NCBI GenBank assembly: GCA_036960175.1
Contig: JBALWH010000017.1
Coordinates: forward strand, 1 to 64,000
Direction: 5' to 3'
Source of the DNA: Motiliproteus sp036960175
GTDB lineage: Bacteria; Pseudomonadota; Gammaproteobacteria; Pseudomonadales; Balneatricaceae
DNA length: 64,000 nucleotides
Shown one piece after another: positions 17,057 through 25,229 of the stretch. The notes below the pieces were generated by a model that had not been told where the DNA came from, did not search any database, and saw only the letters and a list, made by a program, of their open reading frames with translations. The first letter of the stretch is position 1. Each line of letters begins with the position of its first letter. A program made the position numbers and the translations under genes.

Positions 17057-17918
17057 TCAACGTGCGCTACGCAGTCAGATCCAGCGCCTCGGTGATATCG
17101 GGGCTATCATGACAGCGATGAAAAATCTCGCCTTTATGGAGACCTGTAAACTCGAGCGCCATCTGCAGGCACAGAGCCGGATGGTGGAACAGATCAAGCA
17201 GAGCGCGCAGATCTGCATTAGCCACTTCCCCGAAGCGCTACCCAACGGCAATCATCAGGATCAACCGGGGCAGCAGCTGTGGCTGCTGATTGGCTCGGAA
17301 CGCGGTTTCTGTGGCGACTTCAATCAGCGTCTGGCCCAACAGACCGAAGCACAACTGCAACAGATCGAGCCTCAGGGCGTTGTAACCCTCGGCTATCGGC
17401 TGAACCAGCGAGCTATGTCAGGCGTCGAGACGGTGGCGCAACTGGCGGGCGCTAACGCCATCGAAGAAACAGAGAATATATTGATTCTGCTAACTCAGAC
17501 ATTGTCCGAGTTACAACAGCAGCGCGGTCCCTTCCAACTTCGGGTGCTGTTCAACCACCCTGATTCCAGCCAGATCAGCAGCCAGGCACTGCTACCCCCT
17601 TTTCAGGACCTGAACCAAACAGCGCCGCAAGGCATCGCACCGCTGATCAATATGGCGCCGGAAACGCTGCTTTTGGGGCTCGGTGAGCATTACCTATTCG
17701 TCCGCCTGCAGCATATTCTGTACCTGTCACTGATGGCCGAGAATCAACTCCGTATCGCCCATCTCCAGGGCGCGATCAAAAAACTCGAGAAGCGCTCAGT
17801 GGATCTGCAACGCAAGATGAACCGGCTGCGCCAGGAATCGATAGTCGAGGAGATAGAGATAATCCTGATTAATCAGAGCACCCTCAATAGTCCGACAACT
17901 GCGGATAAACCACACTGA
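17049..17918 (+). CDS. atpG: N-type ATP synthase subunit gamma
   Basis: A 289-residue central-stalk subunit. The N-terminal helix (QRLGDIGAIMTAMKNLAFME) and the C-terminal helix (QGAIKKLEKRSVDLQRKMNRLRQ) form the antiparallel coiled coil that rotates inside the alpha3beta3 head. The middle contains GSERGFCGDFNQRL, a well-conserved gamma motif. The start is taken at the ATG that overlaps the atpA stop. It is the last gene of the operon. No terminator with a T run was found after it. Confidence 0.9.
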   Translation: MSNQRALRSQIQRLGDIGAIMTAMKNLAFMETCKLERHLQAQSRMVEQIKQSAQICISHFPEALPNGNHQDQPGQQLWLLIGSERGFCGDFNQRLAQQTEAQLQQIEPQGVVTLGYRLNQRAMSGVETVAQLAGANAIEETENILILLTQTLSELQQQRGPFQLRVLFNHPDSSQISSQALLPPFQDLNQTAPQGIAPLINMAPETLLLGLGEHYLFVRLQHILYLSLMAENQLRIAHLQGAIKKLEKRSVDLQRKMNRLRQESIVEEIEIILINQSTLNSPTTADKPH

Positions 17919-17921
17919 TGG

Positions 17922-18107
17922 CTAGCCATTCTTCTTGCCGCGGATCTCCAGCCGGCGCAAGAACTCCTGCATGATAGGTAGATACAGCTCCTCGCCCAAG
18001 TAACAATCCGTCCAGTAAAAAACATTGACGTTTTTTGGGTAACTCACTGAGACTTGATGCTGCGGGTAGGCATCCGAGAACACGTCACCATAGCGGGTGG
18101 TTGGTGC
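17922..18107 (-). pseudogene. Open C-terminal fragment of an unrecognised gene
   Basis: On the minus strand a frame free of stops runs from 18107 to a TAG at 17922-17924 (61 codons). It encodes a protein-like peptide with segments YGDVFSDAYPQHQVSVSYP and CYLGEELYLPIMQEFLRRLE. No ATG start is present and a GTG at 18083 is the only in-frame candidate. It looks like the 3' remnant of a truncated gene, or possibly a small gene. I do not recognise the family. Confidence 0.4.
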
Positions 18108-18163
18108 CTATGCCTATTGGAAGAGGGTGCGCAGTTCAATTGCGGCTAACCTCTTTGATACCG

Positions 18164-18517
18164 TTAAAGGAGAACTTGGCGGGTTGCTGCATGGTATTTA
18201 TGAATTTGACGCTCTATTTTTGGGTCGGTCATCTCTGAAGGACCGCAATCGTTTGGGCAAGGTAAGCTCGGCGTTGTTCCAAAGAGTCTGCAAATTAAGG
18301 GACGTTCCTGGTATACCTCGCATCCATTCTCACCCAAATATGGGCAGTTTAATTCGGCCATCGCTTCATCATGCTCCTCATCGCTTTTCATTGGCAACCT
18401 AGCCACTTCTTCAGAAGATGCTGTGACCGGCCCGCAACAATCGTGGCACCCTGGTTTGCAGGAAAATGCGGGGATACGTTCACGAAAGAGCCTGATTTTT
18501 TGACTATTTTTTGTCAT
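18164..18517 (-). CDS. YkgJ-family cysteine cluster protein
   Basis: A 117-residue protein with the zinc/iron-chelating cysteine pattern of the YkgJ family: CKPGCHDCCGPV near the N-terminus, CPYLGENGCEVYQERPLICRLF in the middle and further cysteines in LPCPNDCG. The arrangement CxxxCxxCC...C....C......RP.xC is diagnostic. The family is suspected to be metal-binding, with no proven reaction. The gene stands alone between the N-ATPase operon and the one-carbon operon. The start is the ATG at 18517. Confidence 0.85.
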   Translation of the reverse strand: MTKNSQKIRLFRERIPAFSCKPGCHDCCGPVTASSEEVARLPMKSDEEHDEAMAELNCPYLGENGCEVYQERPLICRLFGTTPSLPCPNDCGPSEMTDPKIERQIHKYHAATRQVLL

Positions 18518-18915
18518 CTACTACCTTGTTCGTATTTATAAAATTTACTTGTGAGCATGCATAAAATAACGTCGGCATTATTTTAAGTTCAGAAGGTATT
18601 CTTAAGTTGTTTTGTACTTATTGCTCCAGAATAAACTCAATATTTTACTCCCACAACGCCAATCGATAAATGTAGCTCTGGCGGAGGTGGCAAGTGATCA
18701 TAAAATATCGTTCATTGTGGATGAGTTGAGAGAAGGTTGTTACGCCACTTCGGACATTTGTAGCGAGACAACCTTAACGGCAACGGTCGGTTTCGGATAT
18801 CCCGCTCATCTGCTTATTCCTGTCCGCTGTCTCGATTCTTATGTTTTCTTGTCTTTTTTTCGTCAGCCAAGCTTAAGTTATGGGAAAAAATAGCCACACA
18901 GAAGGAAAAGAGGTT
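18518..18915. other. Intergenic stretch between ykgJ-like gene and folD
   Basis: This AT-richer interval contains a frame from a TTG at 18612 to 18893, but the start lacks a ribosome binding site and the product is low-complexity and unlike any family I know. I see no supported gene, and no T-tract terminator for folD. Confidence 0.4.
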
Positions 18916-19761
18916 CTACGCCGTTAGTTTGTAGCGAGCCGATTCGAGCGTCTGGCTGATGAGCGCGTTGATGGTCATCGGGCCTACGCCGCCGGGGACT
19001 GGTGTCAGGGCGGAGGCTCTCAATTCCAACCCGGTCTTGTCGATATCACCAATCCCTCCTGGGTGGTAACCGGCATCCACCACCACGGCGCCGTCGCGGA
19101 TCCAATCCGACCGAATCAGCTCGGGTTGGCCCACGGCACCGATGACGATATCGGCGCGGCCCACCTGTTCTGCAAGGTTTTCGGTGCGGGAGTGGCAGAC
19201 GGTAACCGTGGCGTTGGCATTGAGCAGCATGGCGGCCATGGGCTTACCCAGGATTGGGCTGCGACCCACCACCACCGCGTGTTTACCTGCCAGTTCGATA
19301 TCGTAATGGCGCAACAGGGTCATAATACCCGCCGGGGTGGCCGAGCCGAAGGCGGGTTCGCCCATGGCCATACGGCCGAAGCCCTGGGTGGTGACGCCGT
19401 CCACATCCTTCTCCAGAGCAATAGCATCGAAACAGGCCCGTTCGTCGATTTGGTCCGGAACCGGGTGTTGCAGCAGAATGCCGCTGACATCGGGGTTTTG
19501 GTTGAGGGCTTCGATCTGGGCCAGCAGCTCCTCGGTGGTGGTGCTGACTGGCAATTCGATGCTCCGCGAGCCCATGCCCACCCGTTGGCAGGCGTTGATC
19601 TTCATCTGCACGTAGCTGGCCGAGGCCGGGTCGTTGCCCACCAGTAGGGTGGCCAGCACCGGCCGCCGGACACCGGTGGCGGTCACTTTCTCGACTGCAC
19701 ATTTCAGCATCGCCTCACGGCCGCGGGCCAGGGCCTTACCATCTAGTATCAGGGCGGGCAC
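18916..19761 (-). CDS. folD: Methylenetetrahydrofolate dehydrogenase/cyclohydrolase
   Basis: A 281-residue bifunctional enzyme that converts 5,10-methylene-THF to methenyl-THF (NADP+) and then to 10-formyl-THF. The catalytic lysine lies in SYVQMKINACQ, the GILLQHPVP motif follows, and the Rossmann loop is VVGRSPILGKPMAAML. The end has TPVPGGVGPMTINAL. The usual KDVDGFHPxNxG segment reads KDVDGVTTQGFGRM, a variant form at the folate site. It is the last gene of the minus-strand one-carbon operon, where it would oxidise methylene-THF made by the upstream demethylating dehydrogenase. A second, housekeeping folD is likely elsewhere. Confidence 0.94.
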   Translation of the reverse strand: MPALILDGKALARGREAMLKCAVEKVTATGVRRPVLATLLVGNDPASASYVQMKINACQRVGMGSRSIELPVSTTTEELLAQIEALNQNPDVSGILLQHPVPDQIDERACFDAIALEKDVDGVTTQGFGRMAMGEPAFGSATPAGIMTLLRHYDIELAGKHAVVVGRSPILGKPMAAMLLNANATVTVCHSRTENLAEQVGRADIVIGAVGQPELIRSDWIRDGAVVVDAGYHPGGIGDIDKTGLELRASALTPVPGGVGPMTINALISQTLESARYKLTA

Positions 19762-19815
19762 TCTATATCCTCCGGTTTTATCGATCAGTTGGTTTTACAG
19801 CAGGGGTTGAAGTGC

Positions 19816-22266
19816 TCAGCATTTGATTTTCTCCATGCTCGGGTCGTAGAAGGCGCGAAGCGAAGGGGTGACCCGATAGCGTTCACACTCGACCTCGATT
19901 TCGAAACGGGTGTTTTCCAGCCACTCCTTGGTCACGCCGGGATCGTGCTCCACATAACCCATGGCCACCGTGGCGCCCAGCGTGTGACCGAACATGCCGG
20001 CGGTGGTGCGCCCGACAATTTTGCCGTTGGCCCATATCGGTTCTTCGTGATAGCAAAGAGGTTCAGGATCCTCAAACAGGAAGGCGACAAAGCGCTTGCT
20101 GAACGGACCTTCGGCCTTTTGTGTCAGCAGCGCCTCGCGGCCGATAAAACCGCCCGTCTTGTCGAAGTCACAAGCAAAGCTCAGGCCCGCCTCTAGGGGG
20201 GTGTCCTCGTCGGTGATGTCATGGCCCCAGTGGCGGTAGCCTTTCTCCATTCGGAGTGAATTCATGGTGTGATAACCGTAGGGGCGTATGCCAAACTCCT
20301 CGCCGACCTCCAATACGGCTTCGTAGACGCTCGGCGCGTATTCGGTGGGGATGTAGAGTTCCCAGCCCAGCTCGCCAACATAGGTTATTCGTGAGGCGCG
20401 AACGATGGCGTAGTGTAGATCGATCTCCTTCGAGGTGGCGAACGGGAAAGCCTCGTTGGACAGGTCAGTCTGGGTCAGCTTGCTTAGGGTGTCGCGTGCG
20501 CGCGGCCCCATCACGGAGATCACGGCGTAGGCCGACGTGAGATCTGTGATGACCAACGATGCGGTTTCCAGTTTCTTGCGGCGTAGCCAGTCCAGGTCGC
20601 GGTTCTGACAGGCGACGCCGGATACGATCAGGTAGCACTCCTGGGCCAGGCGTGTGACGGTGACATCCGCCTCGATGCCACCACGCTCATTCAGCCACTG
20701 GGTGTAGACTATCTTACCCACCGGGACCGACACATTGTTCGCGCAGATGCAGTTTAGGAAGGTTTCCGCACCGGGGCCTTCCACCTGATACTTGGAGAAT
20801 GAACTCTGATCGATCACGCCGACGGTGTTTCGGACGGCTTCGTGCTCGGACTTGTTGTTGTCGAACCAGTTCTGGCGACCGAAGGAGAGTTCGTATTCGG
20901 CTTTCTGGCCCGCTTCGGCGAACCAGTTAGCTCGCTCCCAGCCATTTTCGACACCGAATACGGCACCCTGGGCCTTGAGTTGCTCATGCAGGGCGGAGCG
21001 GCGAACACCGCGGGCGGTTTTGTACTGCTTGAAGGGGTAGTGGGTTTCGTACAGCAACCCAAGCGATTCGGTGGTGCGGTCGTAAAGATAATTCTGGGTG
21101 CCCTGGAAGGGCATGTTGCGGCGAATATCTACGTCCCATAGATCTCTCGGCGCATGCCCTTTGTCGATCCATTCGGCCAGCATCTTGCCGGCACCGCCCG
21201 CCGACTGGATCCCCACCGAGTTGAACCCGGCGGCGACAAAATAGTTGCGCAACTCCGGCGCTTCACCCAAGTGGTAGCGATCGTCAGGGGTAAAAGCTTC
21301 TGGGCCGTTGAAGAACAGCTGCAGGCCGGTCTGTTCCAGCAGCGGTACGCGATGCATTGCCGCTTCCAGGTAGGGTTCCAGATGGTCGAAATCATCGGGC
21401 AGCTGATCAAAGCAGAAATGTTCCGAGATGCCTTCCATACCCCAGGGCTTGGCATTGGGCTCAAACATGCCTACCAGCAGCTTTCCTGCATCTTCTTTGT
21501 AGTAGCAGTAACCGTCCATATCCCGCAGTGTGGGAAGGCCCCGCTGCAAATCGGGCATATTTTCGGTGACGACATAGAAATGCTCCGCGGCGTGCAATGG
21601 AACATTGACCCCCGCTTTGCGGCCGAATTCACGCGCCCACATACCGGCACAGTTGACCACATACTCGGCGTCGATGTCGCCCTGCTCTGTGATGACCCCG
21701 GCGGCTTTGCCGTCACGGATCTTCATATCCACAACCTTGGTGTTTTCGAAGATCTGGGCGCCGCCCTGACGCGCACCTTTGACCAGTGCCTGGGTGACGT
21801 CTACCGGGCTGGCCATGCCGTCCATGGGTAGGTAGATCGCCCCCGTCACATCGTCGGTGTTGAGCAATGGCCACATCTCCTTGGCTTGGTCTGGATCGAT
21901 CACGTTGCAGGGAAAACCTGCCACTTTGGCCATCGAGGCACCGCGTTTCAGTTCGGCCAGGCGTTCTTTGTTGGTTGCGATGGTTAGGGAGCCGTTGCGC
22001 ACGAAGCCGGTGGCCTGGCCTGTTTCCGCTTCCAGTTGCTCATACAGGCTGGCGCTGTAGTTGGCCAGCATCGACATGTTGTAGCTGGCCCGAAGGGTCG
22101 GTACCAGGCCCGCCGCATGCCAGGTTGTTCCGCAGGTCAGCGTCTTGCGCTCGAGCAGAACGACATCCTTGATACCCAGCTTGGTCAGGTGGTAGGCCAC
22201 ACTGCAGCCGATTACGCCACCACCGACGATAACCACCTTGGCGGAAGAGGGGAGTTGTTTAGTCAT
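19816..22266 (-). CDS. Dimethylglycine/sarcosine dehydrogenase-like FAD enzyme with GcvT domain
   Basis: An 816-residue two-part enzyme. Residues 10-370 form a DAO-type FAD domain beginning VVIVGGGVIGCSVAYHL. The segment CGTTWHAAGL carries His50 at the position where mammalian dimethylglycine and sarcosine dehydrogenases attach FAD covalently. From about residue 430 an aminomethyltransferase (GcvT) domain binds tetrahydrofolate. The family oxidatively removes an N-methyl group and delivers it as 5,10-methylene-THF. Whether the substrate is dimethylglycine, sarcosine or another methylated amine cannot be told. Neighbouring purU and folD process the folate product. Confidence 0.9.
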   Translation of the reverse strand: MTKQLPSSAKVVIVGGGVIGCSVAYHLTKLGIKDVVLLERKTLTCGTTWHAAGLVPTLRASYNMSMLANYSASLYEQLEAETGQATGFVRNGSLTIATNKERLAELKRGASMAKVAGFPCNVIDPDQAKEMWPLLNTDDVTGAIYLPMDGMASPVDVTQALVKGARQGGAQIFENTKVVDMKIRDGKAAGVITEQGDIDAEYVVNCAGMWAREFGRKAGVNVPLHAAEHFYVVTENMPDLQRGLPTLRDMDGYCYYKEDAGKLLVGMFEPNAKPWGMEGISEHFCFDQLPDDFDHLEPYLEAAMHRVPLLEQTGLQLFFNGPEAFTPDDRYHLGEAPELRNYFVAAGFNSVGIQSAGGAGKMLAEWIDKGHAPRDLWDVDIRRNMPFQGTQNYLYDRTTESLGLLYETHYPFKQYKTARGVRRSALHEQLKAQGAVFGVENGWERANWFAEAGQKAEYELSFGRQNWFDNNKSEHEAVRNTVGVIDQSSFSKYQVEGPGAETFLNCICANNVSVPVGKIVYTQWLNERGGIEADVTVTRLAQECYLIVSGVACQNRDLDWLRRKKLETASLVITDLTSAYAVISVMGPRARDTLSKLTQTDLSNEAFPFATSKEIDLHYAIVRASRITYVGELGWELYIPTEYAPSVYEAVLEVGEEFGIRPYGYHTMNSLRMEKGYRHWGHDITDEDTPLEAGLSFACDFDKTGGFIGREALLTQKAEGPFSKRFVAFLFEDPEPLCYHEEPIWANGKIVGRTTAGMFGHTLGATVAMGYVEHDPGVTKEWLENTRFEIEVECERYRVTPSLRAFYDPSMEKIKC

Positions 22267-22347
22267 TTTTATTCTCCGTTATGTTCGGAATCAGTGAGCG
22301 GAATCACAGTGCCGGGCACGAGACCCATTGTTCTTTGCGAGTCGATA

Positions 22348-23202
22348 TCAGTTGAACACCACAGTCTTGTTGCCATGGACCAGTACCCGGTCTTCCAAGT
22401 GGGCGCGTAGACCTCTGGCGAGTACGGTCTTCTCCACGTCCTTGCCCAGGCGCACCAGGTCGTTGACCTTATCGCTGTGGCTGACTCGGACCACGTCCTG
22501 ATCGATGATCGGCCCTTCGTCCAACTGTTCGGTGACGTAATGGCAGGTGGCACCGATCAGCTTGACGCCCCGGCGTGACGCCTGATGGTAGGGCTTGGCA
22601 CCAATAAAAGAGGGCAGGAAACTGTGGTGGATGTTGATCACCCGATGGCGATACTTCTCGCACAGTGCCTGGGGGAGAATTTGCATATAGCGCGCCAGCA
22701 CGACGCAATCGGCACGGTATTCATCGACCAAGTGTTCTACCTTGGCAAAGCCGGGTGCTTTGTCGTCCTTATCTATCACCACTTTATGGAACGGTATGCC
22801 GTACCACTCCACCAGACCGCGCATATCCTCGTGATTAGAGATCACACAGGCGATATCGCAATCGAGGTCGCCGCTTTTCCAGCGGTCCAGCAAGTCGGAA
22901 AGGCAGTGGCTACCCTTGCTCGCCATCAGCACCACCCGCTTGGCGACATGACTGTCCAGCAGCTGGATATTCATCTGGTACTCCTGGACTAGGGGGGCGA
23001 ATTCACGGCGTAACTGTTCAATGCCGAAGGGCAGCGAATCGGCCTGGATCTCGAACCGGGAAAAGAACCAGTTACTCTCTTCGTCGGAGTGGTGGGCGGC
23101 CTCGTAGATCCAGCCGCCATTGCGGGTGATTACCTCGCCGGTGCGGGTGACGATGCCTACTTGGTCGGGGCAGTCGAGAGTCAGTCGGTAAGTCCGTTTC
23201 AT
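22348..23202 (-). CDS. purU: Formyltetrahydrofolate deformylase
   Basis: A 284-residue hydrolase that splits 10-formyl-THF into formate and THF. An N-terminal ACT domain (residues 5-85; LDCPDQVGIVTRTGEVITRN) is followed by a formyltransferase domain with INIHHSFLPSFIGAKPYHQA and the catalytic aspartate region EQLDEGPIIDQD. The length matches PurU. Between the cupin and the methylamine dehydrogenase in one minus-strand operon, its likely job is to recycle THF during demethylation rather than to serve purine synthesis. Confidence 0.95.
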   Translation of the reverse strand: MKRTYRLTLDCPDQVGIVTRTGEVITRNGGWIYEAAHHSDEESNWFFSRFEIQADSLPFGIEQLRREFAPLVQEYQMNIQLLDSHVAKRVVLMASKGSHCLSDLLDRWKSGDLDCDIACVISNHEDMRGLVEWYGIPFHKVVIDKDDKAPGFAKVEHLVDEYRADCVVLARYMQILPQALCEKYRHRVINIHHSFLPSFIGAKPYHQASRRGVKLIGATCHYVTEQLDEGPIIDQDVVRVSHSDKVNDLVRLGKDVEKTVLARGLRAHLEDRVLVHGNKTVVFN

Positions 23203-23268
23203 GGTGTTTTCCTTGGGAATCGCGCTCCCCGTGAGGAGGACGCGACTCCGCTTAATTGGCGAGGAGGA

Positions 23269-23634
23269 TTAGGCGGTGGTGAAGATGACGTAGTACTTTC
23301 GAGTGTTCTCCAATACTTCCCAAGTGCCTTGAAAGCCTTTGGGAATCACGAAGGCGTCGCCAGCTGAGAAATGCTTCTCGCCGCCGCGAGTGTCTGCAAT
23401 CACTACCCGCCCTTCGAGGATGTAACAGAATTCGTTACGATCGCTCACTGCCTGCCATTTACCCGGGGAGCTTTCCCAGACCCCGGAGATCAGCTGCTCA
23501 CTACTATCGGTGAAGTAGTTGGCGATGGTCTGCTGAGGGGAGCCTGCAAGTAGCCTTTCCGGGGGCGTGATAAAAGGGCCCTGGGGAACAGGTTGATCGG
23601 CGAAGGCGACGACGGAATTGATGGTTTGTGACAT
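23269..23634 (-). CDS. Cupin-domain protein (EutQ-like)
   Basis: A 121-residue single-domain cupin. The conserved patterns are EFCYILEGRVVIAD and GDAFVIPKGFQGTWEV. The protein keeps the Glu and the glycines, but the usual HxH metal ligands of motif 1 are not present, so it may not be a metalloenzyme. Similar small cupins occur beside amine oxidoreductases and may bind a pathway intermediate. The function is unknown. It lies 34 bases after the oxidoreductase gene and 66 bases before purU, within the same operon. Confidence 0.75.
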   Translation of the reverse strand: MSQTINSVVAFADQPVPQGPFITPPERLLAGSPQQTIANYFTDSSEQLISGVWESSPGKWQAVSDRNEFCYILEGRVVIADTRGGEKHFSAGDAFVIPKGFQGTWEVLENTRKYYVIFTTA

Positions 23635-23668
23635 CTGTTGACTCTCCTGAATATGATCGTATAGGGCG

Positions 23669-25057
23669 TTACGCCCGGCTGGTACGGGTCAACGGTGGTT
23701 TGACGGGGCGTAGACCTCGCTCGTCGCGGTGGTGGTAGTAGTGGTACAGGGCTCGTTGCCCTAGTCGGCGAAAGGGCGCGAACGGGAATCTGGGCAGGGG
23801 CGAGTTGAGGATCGGTAGATCGTGGCCTGCGGTGATTCCCACCACCTTTTCCGCCAGACGTTTACCGGCCTGAACGCTGAAGGAAACACCGCTGCCTCCA
23901 TATCCCATGGCATAGAGCACCTTGCCCTCGCTGTCTGCTTGGAAGACATGAGGCACATCGTCGTAGCTGATGCAGACCCAGCCGCCCCAGGCGTAGTCAT
24001 AACCGATGTTCTTCAGTGCTGGGAACTTACGTCCCAGCGCGTCAAGTAATACCTGGTTATGACGGGGGTTGGCTGCGTCTTGGCCGGTAATAGCGCTGCG
24101 TCCGCCGATTAGGATCCTGTTGTCGGGCAGGCGGCGGTAGTAGAACCTTAGGGTACGGGTGTCGGTAATGACGTCCGAACTTTGGAAGTTGCAGGCGCTC
24201 TGCTCCTCTGCAGTCAAGGGGCGGGTGACAACGACGTTGGACAGCACCGGGAAGGTACGGTTTTTTAGCTGCGTGTGCAGGGCTGGCGCGGTGTAACCGT
24301 TGGTGGCGCAGATAACCTTCTTGGCTCGCACCCGACCGCCGGGTGTGGTCAGGACCTGGTAGTCACCCTCTTGGGTCCAATTTTGAACCGGGCTAGAACC
24401 GTGTACCTGACAGCCCGCAGCGCGTGCTAGCCGTTGGTAGCCGTAGGCCAGCTTCATGGGGTGAACCCCGAAACCATCGTTGAACCGCAGGGCGCCGTAA
24501 GCTTCCTCTCCGTCAAAATGGGATGCCCTCAGATCCTGTGCGTTCAGAATCTCAGTCTGGTAATCAAAGTGGTCCCGCAGAAAGCGAGCCTCTGATTCGA
24601 TTTGTTTGAGCATTTCGGGGCGGTGAGCGACCCAGAGGTGACCCTCGGCCTGGGCGTCGCAGTCGATCTCCTCGGTGCGGATCAGATCTCGAACCCGCTC
24701 CAACCCCTCGTAGATCTCGCCGAATACTCGCCGAGCCATGGGCTCGCCCCAGCGCTTGATCATGCGCTGGTAGGACAGGCGTCCTCCAGCCTTCAGGACA
24801 AAGCCACCGTTACGACCGCTGCAGCCCCAACCGGACCGGTTGGCCTCGAGTACGCAGGCTTCGACACCGTGCTCCTTGGCTAGGTATAACCCGCAAGCAA
24901 GGCCGGTGTAGCCGCCACCAATGATGGCAACGTCGACGGTCTTGTCGGCTTTGATGGGACCGTCGTCCTGGGGTTCGGGGCCGGCGGTGGCGGCCCAGTA
25001 GGAAGGGGCGTGTGGTTCGCCGTTCCCAGGGCCGGCAGAGATCAGGGGATCGTACAT
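23669..25057 (-). CDS. FAD-dependent amine oxidoreductase (DAO/PuuB-like)
   Basis: A 462-residue flavoprotein. The N-terminus contains VDVAIIGGGYTGLACGLYLA followed by NRSGWGCSGRNGGF, typical of gamma-glutamylputrescine oxidase and related DAO enzymes. The C-terminal YAMGYGGSGVSFSVQAGKRLA closes the FAD site. The frame stays open 73 codons upstream, but the ATG at 25057 has AGGAG before it and gives the family's normal start. It is the first gene of the operon with cupin, purU, dehydrogenase and folD. It likely oxidises an N-alkylated amino compound. The exact substrate is not deducible. Confidence 0.88.
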   Translation of the reverse strand: MYDPLISAGPGNGEPHAPSYWAATAGPEPQDDGPIKADKTVDVAIIGGGYTGLACGLYLAKEHGVEACVLEANRSGWGCSGRNGGFVLKAGGRLSYQRMIKRWGEPMARRVFGEIYEGLERVRDLIRTEEIDCDAQAEGHLWVAHRPEMLKQIESEARFLRDHFDYQTEILNAQDLRASHFDGEEAYGALRFNDGFGVHPMKLAYGYQRLARAAGCQVHGSSPVQNWTQEGDYQVLTTPGGRVRAKKVICATNGYTAPALHTQLKNRTFPVLSNVVVTRPLTAEEQSACNFQSSDVITDTRTLRFYYRRLPDNRILIGGRSAITGQDAANPRHNQVLLDALGRKFPALKNIGYDYAWGGWVCISYDDVPHVFQADSEGKVLYAMGYGGSGVSFSVQAGKRLAEKVVGITAGHDLPILNSPLPRFPFAPFRRLGQRALYHYYHHRDERGLRPVKPPLTRTSRA

Positions 25058-25229
25058 GGGATGACTCCTATCAATTGCTATTGTTTTGGTTGTTTGTGTA
25101 TCGCCGTGGTTGCGATCGCCAATGCGGTTGCGTGCACCGGCGTGAAACAGCGCCGCAGACAGTCCTGTCTCTGCGACACGGATCCAGAACGGGTTGTCGG
25201 GTGGTTCAGTTTTTCTCGGGCGGGGAGAT

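Noticed and set aside
11707..17918. Na+-coupled ATPase, suggested by neighbouring nhaA and kef
   Set aside because: The c subunit lacks the helix-1 Gln/Glu and the Thr needed for the sodium site.
18612..18893. 93-codon plus-strand frame between ykgJ-like gene and folD
   Set aside because: TTG start without ribosome binding site and no recognisable sequence.
19063..19647. 194-codon frame antisense to folD
   Set aside because: Mirror of folD codon pattern; no independent start signal.
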